64,000 bases of DNA from Chrysomallon squamiferum (Eukaryota > Mollusca > Gastropoda > Neomphalida > Peltospiridae), in the NCBI GenBank assembly GCA_012295275.1, contig CM022671.1, positions 9,448,858-9,512,857 on the forward strand, in the 5' to 3' direction. Shown in pieces: positions 1-11,118 of the stretch. The position numbers and the translations under genes are program-made. Below the pieces are notes generated by a model. It was not told the DNA's origin, ran no database searches, and saw nothing but the letters and a program-made list of their open reading frames with translations. Each line of letters opens with the position of its first letter. Position 1 is the stretch's first letter.

Positions 1-1250
1 TTTGTTAGTTAATATGTGCATCAGATATGTTTTAATGATGGCTGCTGCATTATGGACTAAAGACCTAATTACTGAATGTATGGTTGAGGAATGCAGGAAC
101 ACTGTGTGGATGGATGGGTGTTTGTAAGCATGTACGGAGAGACTGGTGGATGGATGAGTAGAGAGATTTCTGATAAATTAATGCTTGAAAGGATAGATTG
201 AGACATGAAAATATCGGCTAGAAATGTGATTGATGTAGAATGAAATACATAAATATCTGGATACATATTTAACACAAGAGAGACAGAGACAGAGCCAGAG
301 TATGGGCTGTTATAAATCTACAGAAACAAGTCAGTATTCCTGTCTCCCTCTCACTATTTTAATTTTTGCTCGTTAATATCAGTAATTACTCTTTAAAAAA
401 AATAACAATATTTATCATTTGTAAGGTGTAAATAGCCAATAGAAAATAATAAGAAAAAATAAGCATATAATTTCCTTGCCATACCGGTTTCTATAAATTT
501 CCATTTCTATTTTTCTGTCTTTCAATCTCTGTATTCATCCAGCACTGTAATTGTCTTTCTGACTCTCTGTCTGTCTGTTCATCTATTCATCTATTCTTCT
601 CTTTCTGTAAATTTGTAAATTTGTCAACACTGTGGGTCTGTTCATCAGTCTCTCTGTTAAACTTACAGGTATTAAAACCTTCTGTCTGTTTGTCCAGCTG
701 TCTGTCCATCTAATCAATCTAGCTATCTCCGAGTTTGTTTCTATCCATCTCTCTTTCTGTCTCTCAGTCTCTCTTTAGATTGTTCAGTATTTGAACATAT
801 TTGTCACTCTAATCTGTGTCTCTAACTATCTGAATCAGTTATTCTGTTCATTAATCTTTCTCTCGCTGTCTGCATGTTTGTCTGCCTGTTCACTCTGTCT
901 TTCTGTATGTTAGTCTAACCAGTCAGCCTTATTATAACCATCTACAATCCATGTAACCATGCTTTTCACTATCTGTCTGTCCACCTATCTGTCTATCTAT
1001 CAACATGTATCTTTATCATTCATTATCAATTCATCTATATAGTGAATATCTCTCTATCACTTGTTTCTCTCTCTGCCATTATCACTTCTATGTCTCTCTG
1101 CTGATAAATGTGTCGTTTCTATGTCTCTCTACACATATCACTCTCTGCCTAAATGTCAATTACCTGTCTGTGTCTCTCCACCTATATCTGTCACTTGTCC
1201 CTTTCGCTATATCCCCTAATACTTGATAAACTCTGAAATGATAAACACTG
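1..1250. repeat. Degenerate pyrimidine-rich low-complexity tract
   Basis: From about 480 to 1,230 the plus strand is an irregular mixture of CTGT, TCTA and TCTC words typical of an old, mutated tetranucleotide microsatellite. The first 300 bases carry the purine-rich mirror (GATG, GAGA). The short open frames here are artefacts of that composition. No exon or mobile-element motif was seen. Confidence 0.7.
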
Positions 1251-4201
1251 CAGAAAACATTGATAATAAAGCAGCGATGATATTTTATTTCACTGGTAGA
1301 GGTTCTGTGTATGACTAAAATACTGAAGGATCTTAGATATTAATATTAATATTAATAAATGTATTTATATATGCATTTGTCCCTGTAAACGGCAACTGAA
1401 ATGGCCTTTGTATTGCAGTAATGAACAAAAAAATGTATTGTTATTATGAAGAACGCTGTTTACCACATAAAATGGAACTGAACGACACTATTTATAGTTT
1501 ATTTGCTTCAACCAGACCTGTTTATACTAATACATTTAAATTCAGCGAAAGAACCGTAATATTTTACTTTTATATATAGCTCTCTAGATTATATCTAGTT
1601 GAATATTAATTGTCTAACTATCAAATTAATTTTTAGGGGAGTTAATTAAGAAGTAATCTGTAATAGCGCAATATATTTCCAGAGTTAGATTTCCAGATTC
1701 ATGTTTTTAATACATACTATTACCGCTACGCCTCTGTTAACAAACATAAAACATGTAACAAATAGTGATGGCGGTTCTTATTTTCATAACGTCGTGTAAA
1801 ATTACACTACTTAGCTTTTCAGTGAAACATGTTAATAAAATGTCACATTAGTATGAAAGCGTTCTCGACATTTTGGATTTCACATATAATTCTACTGTTG
1901 TTTATAAAAACAGGCTAACCCGAAACCCAATCTATATTTCTGAATGTATACAGCGTTTTCACAGTAAAATCACACCTGTAATGTTTAGGACCGAATACTC
2001 TTTTTTCGTGGGGTGTTTTCGTGTTGTTTTTTCTCTTCCTGACAGAAGTAGTAATAGAAGAAAGTATTATTTTTAAATTCCTGGCAAAGCGATGGATATA
2101 TTTTACAAATATACTTTTTCTAAGCTGGAGTCAGTGAGATGGATAAAAATGAAGGTGATTTTCATTAATTACACCATAGATTGTGTTTTTAATTAGTGTT
2201 CTGGTAATTAATATGTAGTAAGTATATTTTAAACATTCTGGTAGTTGTTTGTCCTGTACAACGGCGAGTGTTTTGTGAAGAAACGTTTGGGTGAAACTTG
2301 TGAAGACAAAATCGGACTGTTCAGACGTGTAGCTGACTGTTTCATTAAAAAAAATCTTTTGTTCTTCCAAAATCAGTGTCGAGTCATGATAAAAATCGTA
2401 TTGGAGTAATTACTGAAACACGAAACTTTGACGTACAGTGAAGTTTTCTAGACATAATTTGTGACGCTGCACAGAGTTTATGTTCTATAAACAAATAAGA
2501 TTTTAGTTTTATATGAATAAACTGAGGTTCAACCAAAAATAGAATGATATAGTATAAAAAAATATATACCTGAAATAATCATTTTATTTCCTTTCTCACT
2601 TTTGTCTTTTTCCCTTGTTTCAGTAGTCTTTCTTAATTTTTATTTTATTATCATTTTAATTAGTATTATTGTAGTTTTTGTTGTTTACAAAAATAAATAA
2701 CAACATTAAATTCTGGGATTCAAATAAAGTATAACTTCTCACGTGTTCAGTATTAACAGTTATATATTTCTGAATTTACAAGTCGAGCGCTGTAAAATGC
2801 CACTATAAAATAAAAGGTCAGATAATGATTAAAGTGATATTTGATTAACAACAGAACAGATTACACTAAAAAGCTCTTCATGATGCTGAAAACTGAGCTT
2901 TTACTTTATAAGAATCCATTCATTTCTGTTGATAAGTTGATAAATGATGTTATGATGTAAACATGAGCGCAGTTGTAACAGGTAATTTGAAACTGTACGG
3001 CGACATTTACTGTTGTTATTAACATTATTCTTGAAAAGCCGATAATATTCCTTTAGCTGTATCCAAGATTATACTGACAATTTTATATATATTATCAACA
3101 TTTGTTATGATGCAAAACAGAGGTAATCTTAATAAAATATCGATGTAAACAGCGGTACTTTTACTAAGATGTAAACGTAATTTCCGCCTCAGTCTCAATT
3201 TATTCGTATAAGCTGCAAAGCTGGTAGTAAATAAAAATGTAAATTCCGTCCAATAGTCTCAAATTATCTTGAGAAATCTACGCTCACCCAAACTAAATAT
3301 GATTTTATAAATATACTGTCAATATCTCATTGATTAAACTTGCATAACGCCGTACAGATAAAGAAAATAACACGTTATTTTATAATCACGTCTCATTTTT
3401 ATTGGTATAAACTTTGCCAGGTATTAGAAAATTTACATATATATATTATTAAAAAAAGAAGCATTAAACTTATCAGCAGCGCAGTTTATAAAGCAAAATG
3501 TAGAATCAGGGAAAATAATATATTTTATATTCATTTCAAAATGTTCAACATTATCTTATTTTCTAGGTAGACTGTAAAAACTGATGACGTAATCGAGACC
3601 TCGCGTGTCACTTTGCGTCTGCTACAAATAATATCGAATGATAATTTTAAGAGTTAATGTGCTTGTTGTCAAATAACTGCTGCATGTGAAAGACAGTGTC
3701 CTTGTTTATGTATAAATAAATACAAGTTCCAAGTGTTTTGACTGTTGTTGCCTTTTCAAAAAAGTAACAGAAAAATGTTATAAAAATAGAGATAAAAAAA
3801 CAGAATTATTAATTGGATTATTTTAATTATTGTCCTTATTTTAAATTAATGAATTAACATTAAAAAATATTTGAAAATAGCTGAAATTAAGCAGATTAAA
3901 AAATAATTAAAACCAAGTATTTTTAAAACAGATTTGCAGTCATTTTTATTTTAAAGAAAATGAAAATGAAATTATGTACTTTATTAAAAAAAAGAATATA
4001 ATAATAAAATAAAATAATATAAAATTTAATTTGCTTGATTGTGGTTTCATTATGACAGTCTATGACATAAAATAAAAGTGAAATGGGTTCATAATACAAA
4101 GACATATGTCACTATAATTAATTATTGGAATGCATTGTTAGAAAAGTGGGCTTTAGTTTTGTCTTAAAATGCTACTGTAATTATGCATCCTGTTTAACAA
4201 A
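1251..4201. other. AT-rich intergenic or intronic sequence, no gene seen
   Basis: No reading frame here has recognisable domains or convincing splice signals. A stretch at 2,560-2,690 recurs near 37.85 kb and is listed separately. A short shared word (ATGACGTAATCGAGACC) at about 3,582 recurs at 41,451, so old dispersed repeats probably make up part of the region. Confidence 0.5.
2560..2690 (+). repeat. Dispersed repeat copy shared with 37.84-37.96 kb
   Basis: The text around CCTGAAATAATCATTTTATT, followed by a CTTTTTCCCTTGTTTCAGTA-like pyrimidine run and a TATTATTG-rich tail, matches 37,845-37,965 in the same orientation at roughly three quarters identity by eye. It is a non-coding dispersed repeat of unknown class. 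Confidence 0.6.
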
Positions 4202-4452
<251 letters not shown>

Positions 4453-4640
4453 ATAAATGTGTTTACCTAACTCAAATAAGAAGTATATATATATATATAT
4501 ATAAATAATGATTATGTCAGATTATCTTTTGCTAGCTGACAACAAATACAGAAGAGCTTGATCAATATATACATAATAAAAATAAAAACATACAGACTAT
4601 TCTTTATTTGTTCATAAAAATATATTTTTTTTTTTTAAAT

Positions 4641-5236
4641 TACCGTATATACTTGTGTATAAGTCGAATTTTTGGGAGACTATATTAAGGTAATATTTTG
4701 GGGGTCGACTTATACATAGGTAATCCTCTCCTGTGGGACTTTTCTTGAACGGAATCAGCAAGGGCATTGGGTTCGCGCCATATATAGTCATCCTCTGTCC
4801 CATCTAGTGCATTTGAAATTCCACACTTCAGAAAGGCCTTAACAATTATAGCCGGGTCCAACTGCTGCCAGGCGTCAATGGCCATACAATTTTGTAAATC
4901 ATAGAACGGCTAAATATAACGGTAAGTTAGGTCTCCATGTTAGACCTATTACATTAAAGAGATACTATTTATGATACATTTAGGCTATAGCTCGTGTAAT
5001 ACATGCATTTACGTTATTATGGTATGTTCGTGCAAGTTACAGCTCGTGCAAGTTGTTACAGTAGGCGTACAATGTAGGCCTTCATGGCACTGTCACACTG
5101 GTCTAAAAATAGTGACGGTGCCTGGAATCTACAGTCGACTTATACACAAGTTAATATCTAAAATGACGCAATTTTGGGTCTTAAAATACACATCGACTTA
5201 TACATAAGGTCGCCTTGTACACAAGTATATACGGTA
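4641..5236 (-). mobile_element. Internally deleted pogo-type (Tc1/mariner superfamily) DNA transposon
   Basis: The element begins TACCGTATATACTTGTGTAT and ends with the inverted counterpart ...ACACAAGTATATACGGTA, so both termini are complete and flanked by TA. Internal motifs of the type CGACTTATAC recur just inside both ends as subterminal repeats. At about 596 bp it is much shorter than an autonomous pogo (about 2 kb). It keeps only the last part of a transposase frame on the minus strand. Family assignment rests on the termini and that remnant. Confidence 0.85.
4742..4885 (-). pseudogene. C-terminal remnant of a pogo-type transposase
   Basis: The minus-strand frame reads MAIDAWQQLDP..., then AFLKCGISNALDGTEDD. 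The motif of a hydrophobic/F-x-K-C-G-I-S-N-x-x-D-G-x-E-D segment after a W-x-x-l-x-x-x-I segment is the hallmark of the C-terminal end of pogo/Tigger/jerky-type DDE transposases. The catalytic core and the DNA-binding domain are absent, removed by internal deletion of the host element. It is not functional; it lies between the element's terminal inverted repeats. Confidence 0.8.
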
Positions 5237-6667
5237 TTTGAACATTTTTTTTTATATTAAGAAAGTGAAACAATTTCAGAAATATTTTCCATTTTCATAT
5301 TGTTTTTAGATAAAATGCAATGAGTTTGCAGATGTCAGGATATAAAAGTTAAGAAAAATAATTTTTCTGTATTAAAAATAGGTATGTAACATAACCTGGC
5401 TATATTTTATTGTTGATCAAAAACTCCAAACTTTGCTAAAAATATTTAAAGTACTGAATTTGCATAATCTTACAATATCTCTCTTAGTATAAATTTGAAT
5501 CTGAAAGCTGGAGAAATATTTACTGTATATAATTCTTGAAAGCAAAGATTGTAAGGGACTATTTGAATTACTTTGTTTGTTGTTATATGCATTTCTGAAC
5601 CTTTTTACCAGATTGCCATAAGTGTGTATTAGGACCCCTGCTACTGCTATTTAAGTAAACAAGTTTCTTTCTCCAGATGATAACTTGTGCAGGGCAATTG
5701 CTAGTGATGTCTACCAATTACACTATAACAAAATATGAGGTGCTAGATTTTTGAACAAACAAAACAGCTTTCATTTTCATTCGGCTTGGAAACATTAAAT
5801 ACCAATTTGTACTTCATTTTTTGAAGTGATATTTATTATTTTATTTTATATATATATTTTATTTATTTATTTATTTATTTATTTATTGTTTTCATTTTTT
5901 CTCCCAGCTTTTTAATGGAATTAAACAGAAAATACAGATTATAAAAAATTAGAAGACATTTCAATTTGTACATTTTTAAACTAATTTTTTTAATTGTTCC
6001 AAAATGTAATAGGCAAATTATAAAATATTTGGGAATATTTCATTTACATACATTTTTTCTCTTATTATTTTATTTAATTTTTTATCATTTTTAAATTATT
6101 ATTTCTTATTTTTAAAGATTAATTATTGAAATAATTGTATTATTCTTTCTAAAATGGGAAAGCAAATTATAAAAGCTGGCTGAAATGTCTAAACAGAAAT
6201 AACTGAATATTTAAGTTTTATTATCTAGACAGTTTATAAGTAAATTTCAACTTGAAGATCATCATGTTTCTTCTAATTAAAAATAACAAAGTCATGGTTA
6301 ATGCTATTAAAATTTTAATTTAGTTAACAGTTTTCATTAGAAATATATTATTAATATTTTATTTTTTAGAAATATGTACACAATGATCACCCCAGCAAAC
6401 CACTGTTTTTCCCAGATTTAAATAATATAAAAGAAAAACTTTGTTTTCATTTTCTGTGGGTTTTTTTAATAAAAAAATCTAACTACCCCTAATTACAGAA
6501 TTTTAAATATATTTACACTAATTACCCCAACCCTTGATTTTCTCCTGATTTAAATAAAATAAAACAGAAAAATTCTTCAATCATATTTACATTGATTACC
6601 CCCAGCAAATCCTTGATTTCCCCTGATTTAAATAATAGTTTAAAAAAAGATAGAAGAAATGTTTTGT

Positions 6668-6704
<37 letters not shown>

Positions 6705-6961
6705 ATGATTTAAATAATATAAAAATTAGATGATTATAAAAATTAATACCTCTATGCATTATCAAATTCATTTGAACTTATTTACAAAGATGGCATTCCA
6801 TAGCAATGATGAATCTCCATTCATCTTACAGCGAAAAGGTTAGAATAACCAAGCACACATCAATGATAAAAACAGTGCAAGCTGCTGTGAAGTACAATGT
6901 GTACACTGGATGTTCTGATCACATCGACAATGCAGTCTCTTGGAGATCACTGAGTTACAAA
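5237..6961. other. AT-rich sequence with microsatellites, no gene seen
   Basis: The sequence contains a TTTA tract near 5,862-5,887, a T tract of about 31 at 6,669-6,700, and several related AT-rich lines around 6,390-6,620 (repeats of AATTACCCC / CCCCTGATTTAAATAAT) that look like an old tandem duplication. No exon-like frame was found. The last ~260 bases are probably 3' UTR of the minus-strand exon that ends at 6,962. Confidence 0.5.
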
Positions 6962-7129
6962 TTACATTTCAGACAGATTTTCTCTTGAAAGTGTTGAGCT
7001 TTCTCTGGACAGGGAAGACTGTGATGTAATAGCATTCTGGTGATCTAGTGAACCTTTTCTGAAAATGGGTCTTACAACATTTTCAACTGAAGTGCTGGCT
7101 GAGGCAGCTTGAATCTGTTGTCTAGGATC
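6962..7129 (-). CDS. Terminal coding exon of an unidentified minus-strand gene
   Basis: The segment is preceded on the minus strand by a good acceptor (TTTTGTTGTAG) and runs open for 55 codons to a TAA. The peptide starts DPRQQIQAAS, has an R-K-G-S-L motif, and ends in a serine-rich tail with S-R-E-S-S-T-L-S-R-E. It is hydrophilic and probably disordered, with several basophilic kinase-type sites. I do not recognise the protein. A phase-0 junction joins it to the 47-bp exon upstream. Length, frame and splice sites together make it a real exon. Confidence 0.65.
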   Translation of the reverse strand, partial: DPRQQIQAASASTSVENVVRPIFRKGSLDHQNAITSQSSLSRESSTLSRENLSEM

Positions 7130-7338
7130 CTACAACAAAATATAATATTCATTAATAAACTAATCATAAACCATTATTAAATTGATTCTATACTATCTAA
7201 AGTAAACATTATTTATGAGACATTTATATAAATTTTGCAATACTATTCTGTGCATAAAAATAAATTTTGCTTCTTTTAATTAAATCCATCCTTAATCAAA
7301 TGAGCTATAAAACACAAAAGTGAATGAATAAAACATAC

Positions 7339-7385
7339 CTTTATAGGAGCATTCAATCCACACATAGACATGGATATTTTAGATC
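7339..7385 (-). CDS. Small internal exon of the same unidentified gene
   Basis: A 47-bp segment lies between an acceptor (TTTTTTGTCCAG) and a donor (GTATGT). In the only frame open to the donor it encodes SKISMSMCGLNAPIK and ends in phase 0, joining directly onto the terminal exon at 7,129. The two leading bases require a phase-1 upstream exon. No function can be assigned. Confidence 0.6.
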
Positions 7386-7903
7386 CTGGACAAAAAATAA
7401 TTAAACTCATTCTTAATTAATAAAAATAAATAAAACAGTAGTTATATAGATTATATTTTTAATTAAAAACAAAAACAAAAAACAAACAACAACACCACAT
7501 ACACACACACAAGCTACTACAACCTAAAATCAACAAATAATATAACTTTCACCTTATAAAGTGTCTTCTTTAGTGTTGAAACACTATTATAAAAATGCAT
7601 TTTAAACCCCAACCCAATAATTAAGTAGCATTAGTGACAAGAAAGATATGAATAAATTCTTAACAGCTTTTAATTCACAAACAAATAATTTACATTATTT
7701 TTTCTTACAAAATATCTGAATTAACAGCCTTTTTCATCAATGTATATCTGATAAGGTCAAACAATAAAAAATAAAAAATGCTAGTAATGACAAAAATAGT
7801 ACATTCTAATTATTTTTTACCTTAATTTTTATACAAGTATCATCTTTGTCAGTTAAAGAGGTGACACATGTGAAAGGAAAAAGAAAAGACAGTGTTAACT
7901 TAC

Positions 7904-7960
7904 TTGGTCTCTTCAAGTTCTGTCTGATATTTTTTGTGTGGTTGTTTAATGTTCCCAACA
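7904..7960 (-). CDS. Possible further upstream exon, start not resolved
   Basis: A strong donor (AA|GTAAGT) ends a frame reading ...NNHTKNIRQNLKRP, which leaves one base over and therefore joins in phase to the 47-bp exon at 7,385. The upstream boundary is unclear. No pyrimidine-rich acceptor is obvious, and a TAA lies in frame about 70 bases upstream. The start given is approximate. Confidence 0.35.
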
Positions 7961-8119
7961 CGAGTAACCATTACTTCCCAATATCACATGCATGGAAATG
8001 AAAGTCATGTCTCTCATCTCTCTGTGAAAATATATAATGTTTATTAGTATTAAAGGTATTTTATCTGTTTTTAATCAATGTAAGTTATTGCTAAAAAAAA
8101 ATAAGATTAAAAATGTAAG

Positions 8120-8943
8120 TGGAGAAAGTGAACAGAATATAAGGGTAAGCAGTAGCCAAGCTGGTCAAGAAGTCGCTATTACAAGGATGTCAAATACACA
8201 GAATAACAAGATGGTCATCTGCACCATTTTATCAATCAACACCAATTCAACAGTCTCAGCAGTCACAGTATGGACAATACGGACAAACCTAATGATCCCA
8301 CAGTCAGAATTCTGGGTTAATTTCACCAGTTGTGAACAGTCAAGATGTCAGTATAAAATTAGATTCTTTGACTAGAAAGTTAGATATAATGTATGATAAA
8401 CTGGAAAAATTGGACATGATCGAAAAACAACTGAATAGTATGGAATAACTGTACAAGATATCAGTGGTAATCTGATATTTAGAAAAAAGTAAAAGATACG
8501 GAAAAGGGGCATGAATTACATTCTCTAACAGTTTGAAAGGAACAAAAGAACTTGGAGATTTGAAATCTGAACAGTTTCTACCCGTGAAATGAGAGATAAT
8601 AATAACATATGAAAAAACAAATATGTCAATTAGAAACTGAGTTTGGATACCAGAGAAAGACACAGATAAGGAGTTGAAAAGTTTGATAAAAAATGAAATG
8701 AAAGTAGAAAATAATATCGATGTTCACAGAGTGAATGGACTGGGTAAAAAGTTTGATGTATATATAAGGCCTGTTGTTGCTAAATTCATTTTGTATAAAG
8801 ACAGAGAAATAGTGAGAAGAGATGCACCCAAAACACTGATAAACAAGCAATATGGCGTTAATGAACAATTCCAGAAAGAAATTAATGACAGGAGAAAATT
8901 ACTATATCCACATTACAGCAAAATGGCAAGGAAAAAGACTTAA
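8120..8943 (+). pseudogene. Non-LTR retrotransposon ORF1 remnant (L1-like ORF1p, transposase_22 type)
   Basis: Translated pieces give an N-terminal low-complexity part, a heptad-patterned coiled coil at about 8,348-8,450 (LDSLTRKLDIMYDKLEKLD), then RRM-like and C-terminal domains. In the last segment (8,674-8,943) the run PVVAKFILYKDRE followed by YGVNEQFQKEINDRRKLLYP matches the C-terminal domain of L1-like ORF1 proteins, which bind nucleic acid as trimers. Stops and frameshifts interrupt the middle, so the copy is dead. Downstream it runs into an in-frame 51-bp minisatellite and then an endonuclease fragment, which confirms a LINE. Confidence 0.75.
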
Positions 8944-8984
8944 ATGGTGACACTGGGAGATGACAGGCCAGAAGCCAGTAACAC

Positions 8985-9660
8985 AAACACAACAACTCAG
9001 TCAACAGAAACAAGACAACAGAGATCACACAACACAAACATAACAACTCAGCCAACAGAAACAAGACAACAGAGATCACACAACACAAACATAACAACTC
9101 AGTGAACAGAAACAAGACAACAGAGATCACACAACACAAACATAACAACTCAGCCAACAGAAACAAGACAACAGAGATCACACAACAGAAACAAGACAAC
9201 AGAGATCACAAAACACAAACATAACAACTCAGCCAACAGAAACAAGACAACAGAGATCACACAACACAAACATAACAACAGAGATCACACAACACAAACA
9301 TAACAACTCAGTCAACAGAAACAAGACAACAGAGATCACAGTAACACAAACATAACAACTCAGCCAACAGAAACAAGACAACAGAGATCACACAACACAA
9401 ACATAACAACTCAGCCAACAGAAACAAGACAACAGAGATCACACAACACAAACATAACAACTCAGTCAACAGAAACAAGACAACAGAGATCACACAACAC
9501 AAACATAACAACTCAGTCAACAGAAACAAGACAACAGAGATCACAGAACACAAACATAACAACTCAGTCAACAGAAACAACACAACAGAGATCACACAAC
9601 ACAAACATAACAACTCAGCCAACAGAAACAAAACAACAGAGATCACAGAACACAAACCAA
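8985..9660 (+). repeat. 51-bp coding minisatellite in LINE, about 13 copies
   Basis: The unit is about 51 bp (ACAGAAACAAGACAACAGAG...ATAACAACTCAGTCA), equal to 17 codons, and reads TETRQQRSHNTNITTQS. Most units keep the frame, although a TGA and partial deletions are present. It directly follows the ORF1 C-terminal domain, so it probably formed as an expanded Q/T/N-rich linker of the retrotransposon protein. The leucine/valine/cysteine-rich minus-strand frames across it are shadows. Confidence 0.85.
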
Positions 9661-10250
9661 ACTCTGACTGAGACAAGTCAGTTCACTCAGTGCAATACAA
9701 CACTGGAGGAGGACAAGTCTTACCAAGTGAAAACATGGTTGAGCAAATGTCAGAAAACTCTCTCATTTGTAAAAATACCCCAACAAAAGTCATAAAGAAG
9801 TAAGCCCTTAAGTTTTAAAAGTAATAGATATTAATGTGTCAGGTTTGATAAGTAAGTTCAGATACTATATTTCTTGAAACCATCACTAATTAGTATTTAT
9901 CTCATTGTAAAACTGGGGGTATAGTTGGAGATATAAAAAACTATCTATTAAAACAAATAAGTATTATCAGTGTAGATGTATTATGTGGCTGGACAAAGAA
10001 GGTGGGGTTTTACACACAGATAATATTTTAATAGGTATTGTATATATTCCACCAGAGAATTCATATTATTCATCATCTGATGCTTTTGACCAGCCTGAAA
10101 ATGTAAATTTGTCACATGTGAATAACTATAATATGATCTGTCTTACTGGTGACTTCAACAGCCGATGATAATGATTTTATTATTATGGAAGAAACATAAT
10201 AGAGTGGTTTAATCACTGAGGATGTATTTGAACTTGAGAGGTTAAATATA
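9661..10250 (+). pseudogene. LINE endonuclease-domain fragment (ORF2 N-terminus)
   Basis: After the minisatellite a short linker leads into an apurinic-like endonuclease (EEP fold) relic. The frame 9,983-10,168 reads IIIG-type text IGIVYIPPENSYYSS and ends in LTGDFNSR. The Y-I-P-P-E-N and G-D-F-N-S-R motifs are those of LINE endonucleases, the latter containing the conserved D and N of the active site. The upstream strand with the catalytic E is degraded, and the reverse transcriptase is missing. It stops at a TTAA junction with a piggyBac-type terminus. Confidence 0.75.
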
Positions 10251-10350
10251 TTAACCCTTTGAACCTGCCAGGCTGGTTTTCCAGTCTGAGCATATAGTAT
10301 ATGTTTTACAGTCAATGTGTCAAACCAGTCATTTGGTCAAATGCCTCTCA
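10251..10350 (+). mobile_element. piggyBac-type terminus, first copy
   Basis: The sequence starts TTAACCCTTTGAACCTGCCA. The TTAA target followed by CCCTTTG is the classical start of many piggyBac elements. The same end occurs at 11,024 and, inverted, at 63,892. Only about 100 bp of the end is present here, because the tandem duplication of the block cut it off. Confidence 0.6.
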
Positions 10351-10354
10351 CTGC

Positions 10355-11023
10355 TAGTCTCAGAAACAAGACAACAGAGATCACACAACACAAACATAAC
10401 AACTCGGCCAACAGAAACAAGGCAACAGAGATCACACAACACAAACATAACAACTCAGCCAACAGAAATAAGACAACAGAGATCACACAACACAAACATA
10501 ACAACTCAGTCAACAGAAACAAGACAACAGAGATCACACAACACAAACCAAACTCTGACTGAGACAAGTCAGTTCACTCAGTGCAATAGGAAATTGGAGG
10601 AGGACAAGTCTTACCAAGTGAAAACATTGTTGAACAAATGTCAGAAAACTCTCTCATTTGTAAAAATACCCCACACAAAAATCATAAGTTTAAAACATAA
10701 TAGATTTGAGATTTGAGGTTTGGTAAGTAAGCTCAGAGATACTACATTTCTTAAACCACCACTAAGTATTACTGAATCACAGTGTAAATGTATTATGTGG
10801 CTGGGCACAGAAGGCAGGGTTTTACACACAGATGATAATATTTTAAAGGATATTGTATATATTCCACCAGAGAATTCTTGTTATTCAAAAGAATATTGTT
10901 CAACATGATCTGTCTTACTGGTGACTTCAACAGCTGATGATAATGATTTTATTATTATGGAAGAAAATGAATAGAGTGGTTTAATCACTGATGATGTATT
11001 TGAACTTGAACTTGTTAAATATA
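10355..11023 (+). repeat. Tandem duplication of LINE minisatellite plus endonuclease fragment
   Basis: A second copy of 9,480-10,350 begins with about four 51-bp units (10,362-10,550). The same linker (AACCAAACTCTGACTGAGAC), the same endonuclease strand (DIVYIPPENSCYS) and the same piggyBac terminus follow at 11,024. An internal deletion of about 50 bp removes part of the endonuclease frame. Breakpoints near 10,352 and 11,120 suggest unequal exchange through the minisatellite. Confidence 0.8.
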
Positions 11024-11118
11024 TTAACCCTTTGAACCTGCAGGGCAGTTTTCCAGCCTGAGCATATAGTATATGTGTTACAGTCAATGTGTCAAACCAG
11101 TCATTTGGCCAGATGACT
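11024..11118 (+). mobile_element. piggyBac-type terminus, second copy
   Basis: TTAACCCTTTGAACCTGCAG and the following ~90 bases repeat the terminus at 10,251. The Ginger/KRBA2-like relic follows immediately, and a decayed piggyBac transposase begins at 13.3 kb. The arrangement fits one piggyBac whose 5' flank was invaded by the Ginger relic. Confidence 0.6.

Noticed and set aside
8882-9676. Minus-strand leucine/valine/cysteine-rich membrane-like frames
   Set aside because: They are antisense shadows of the 51-bp coding minisatellite of the LINE.
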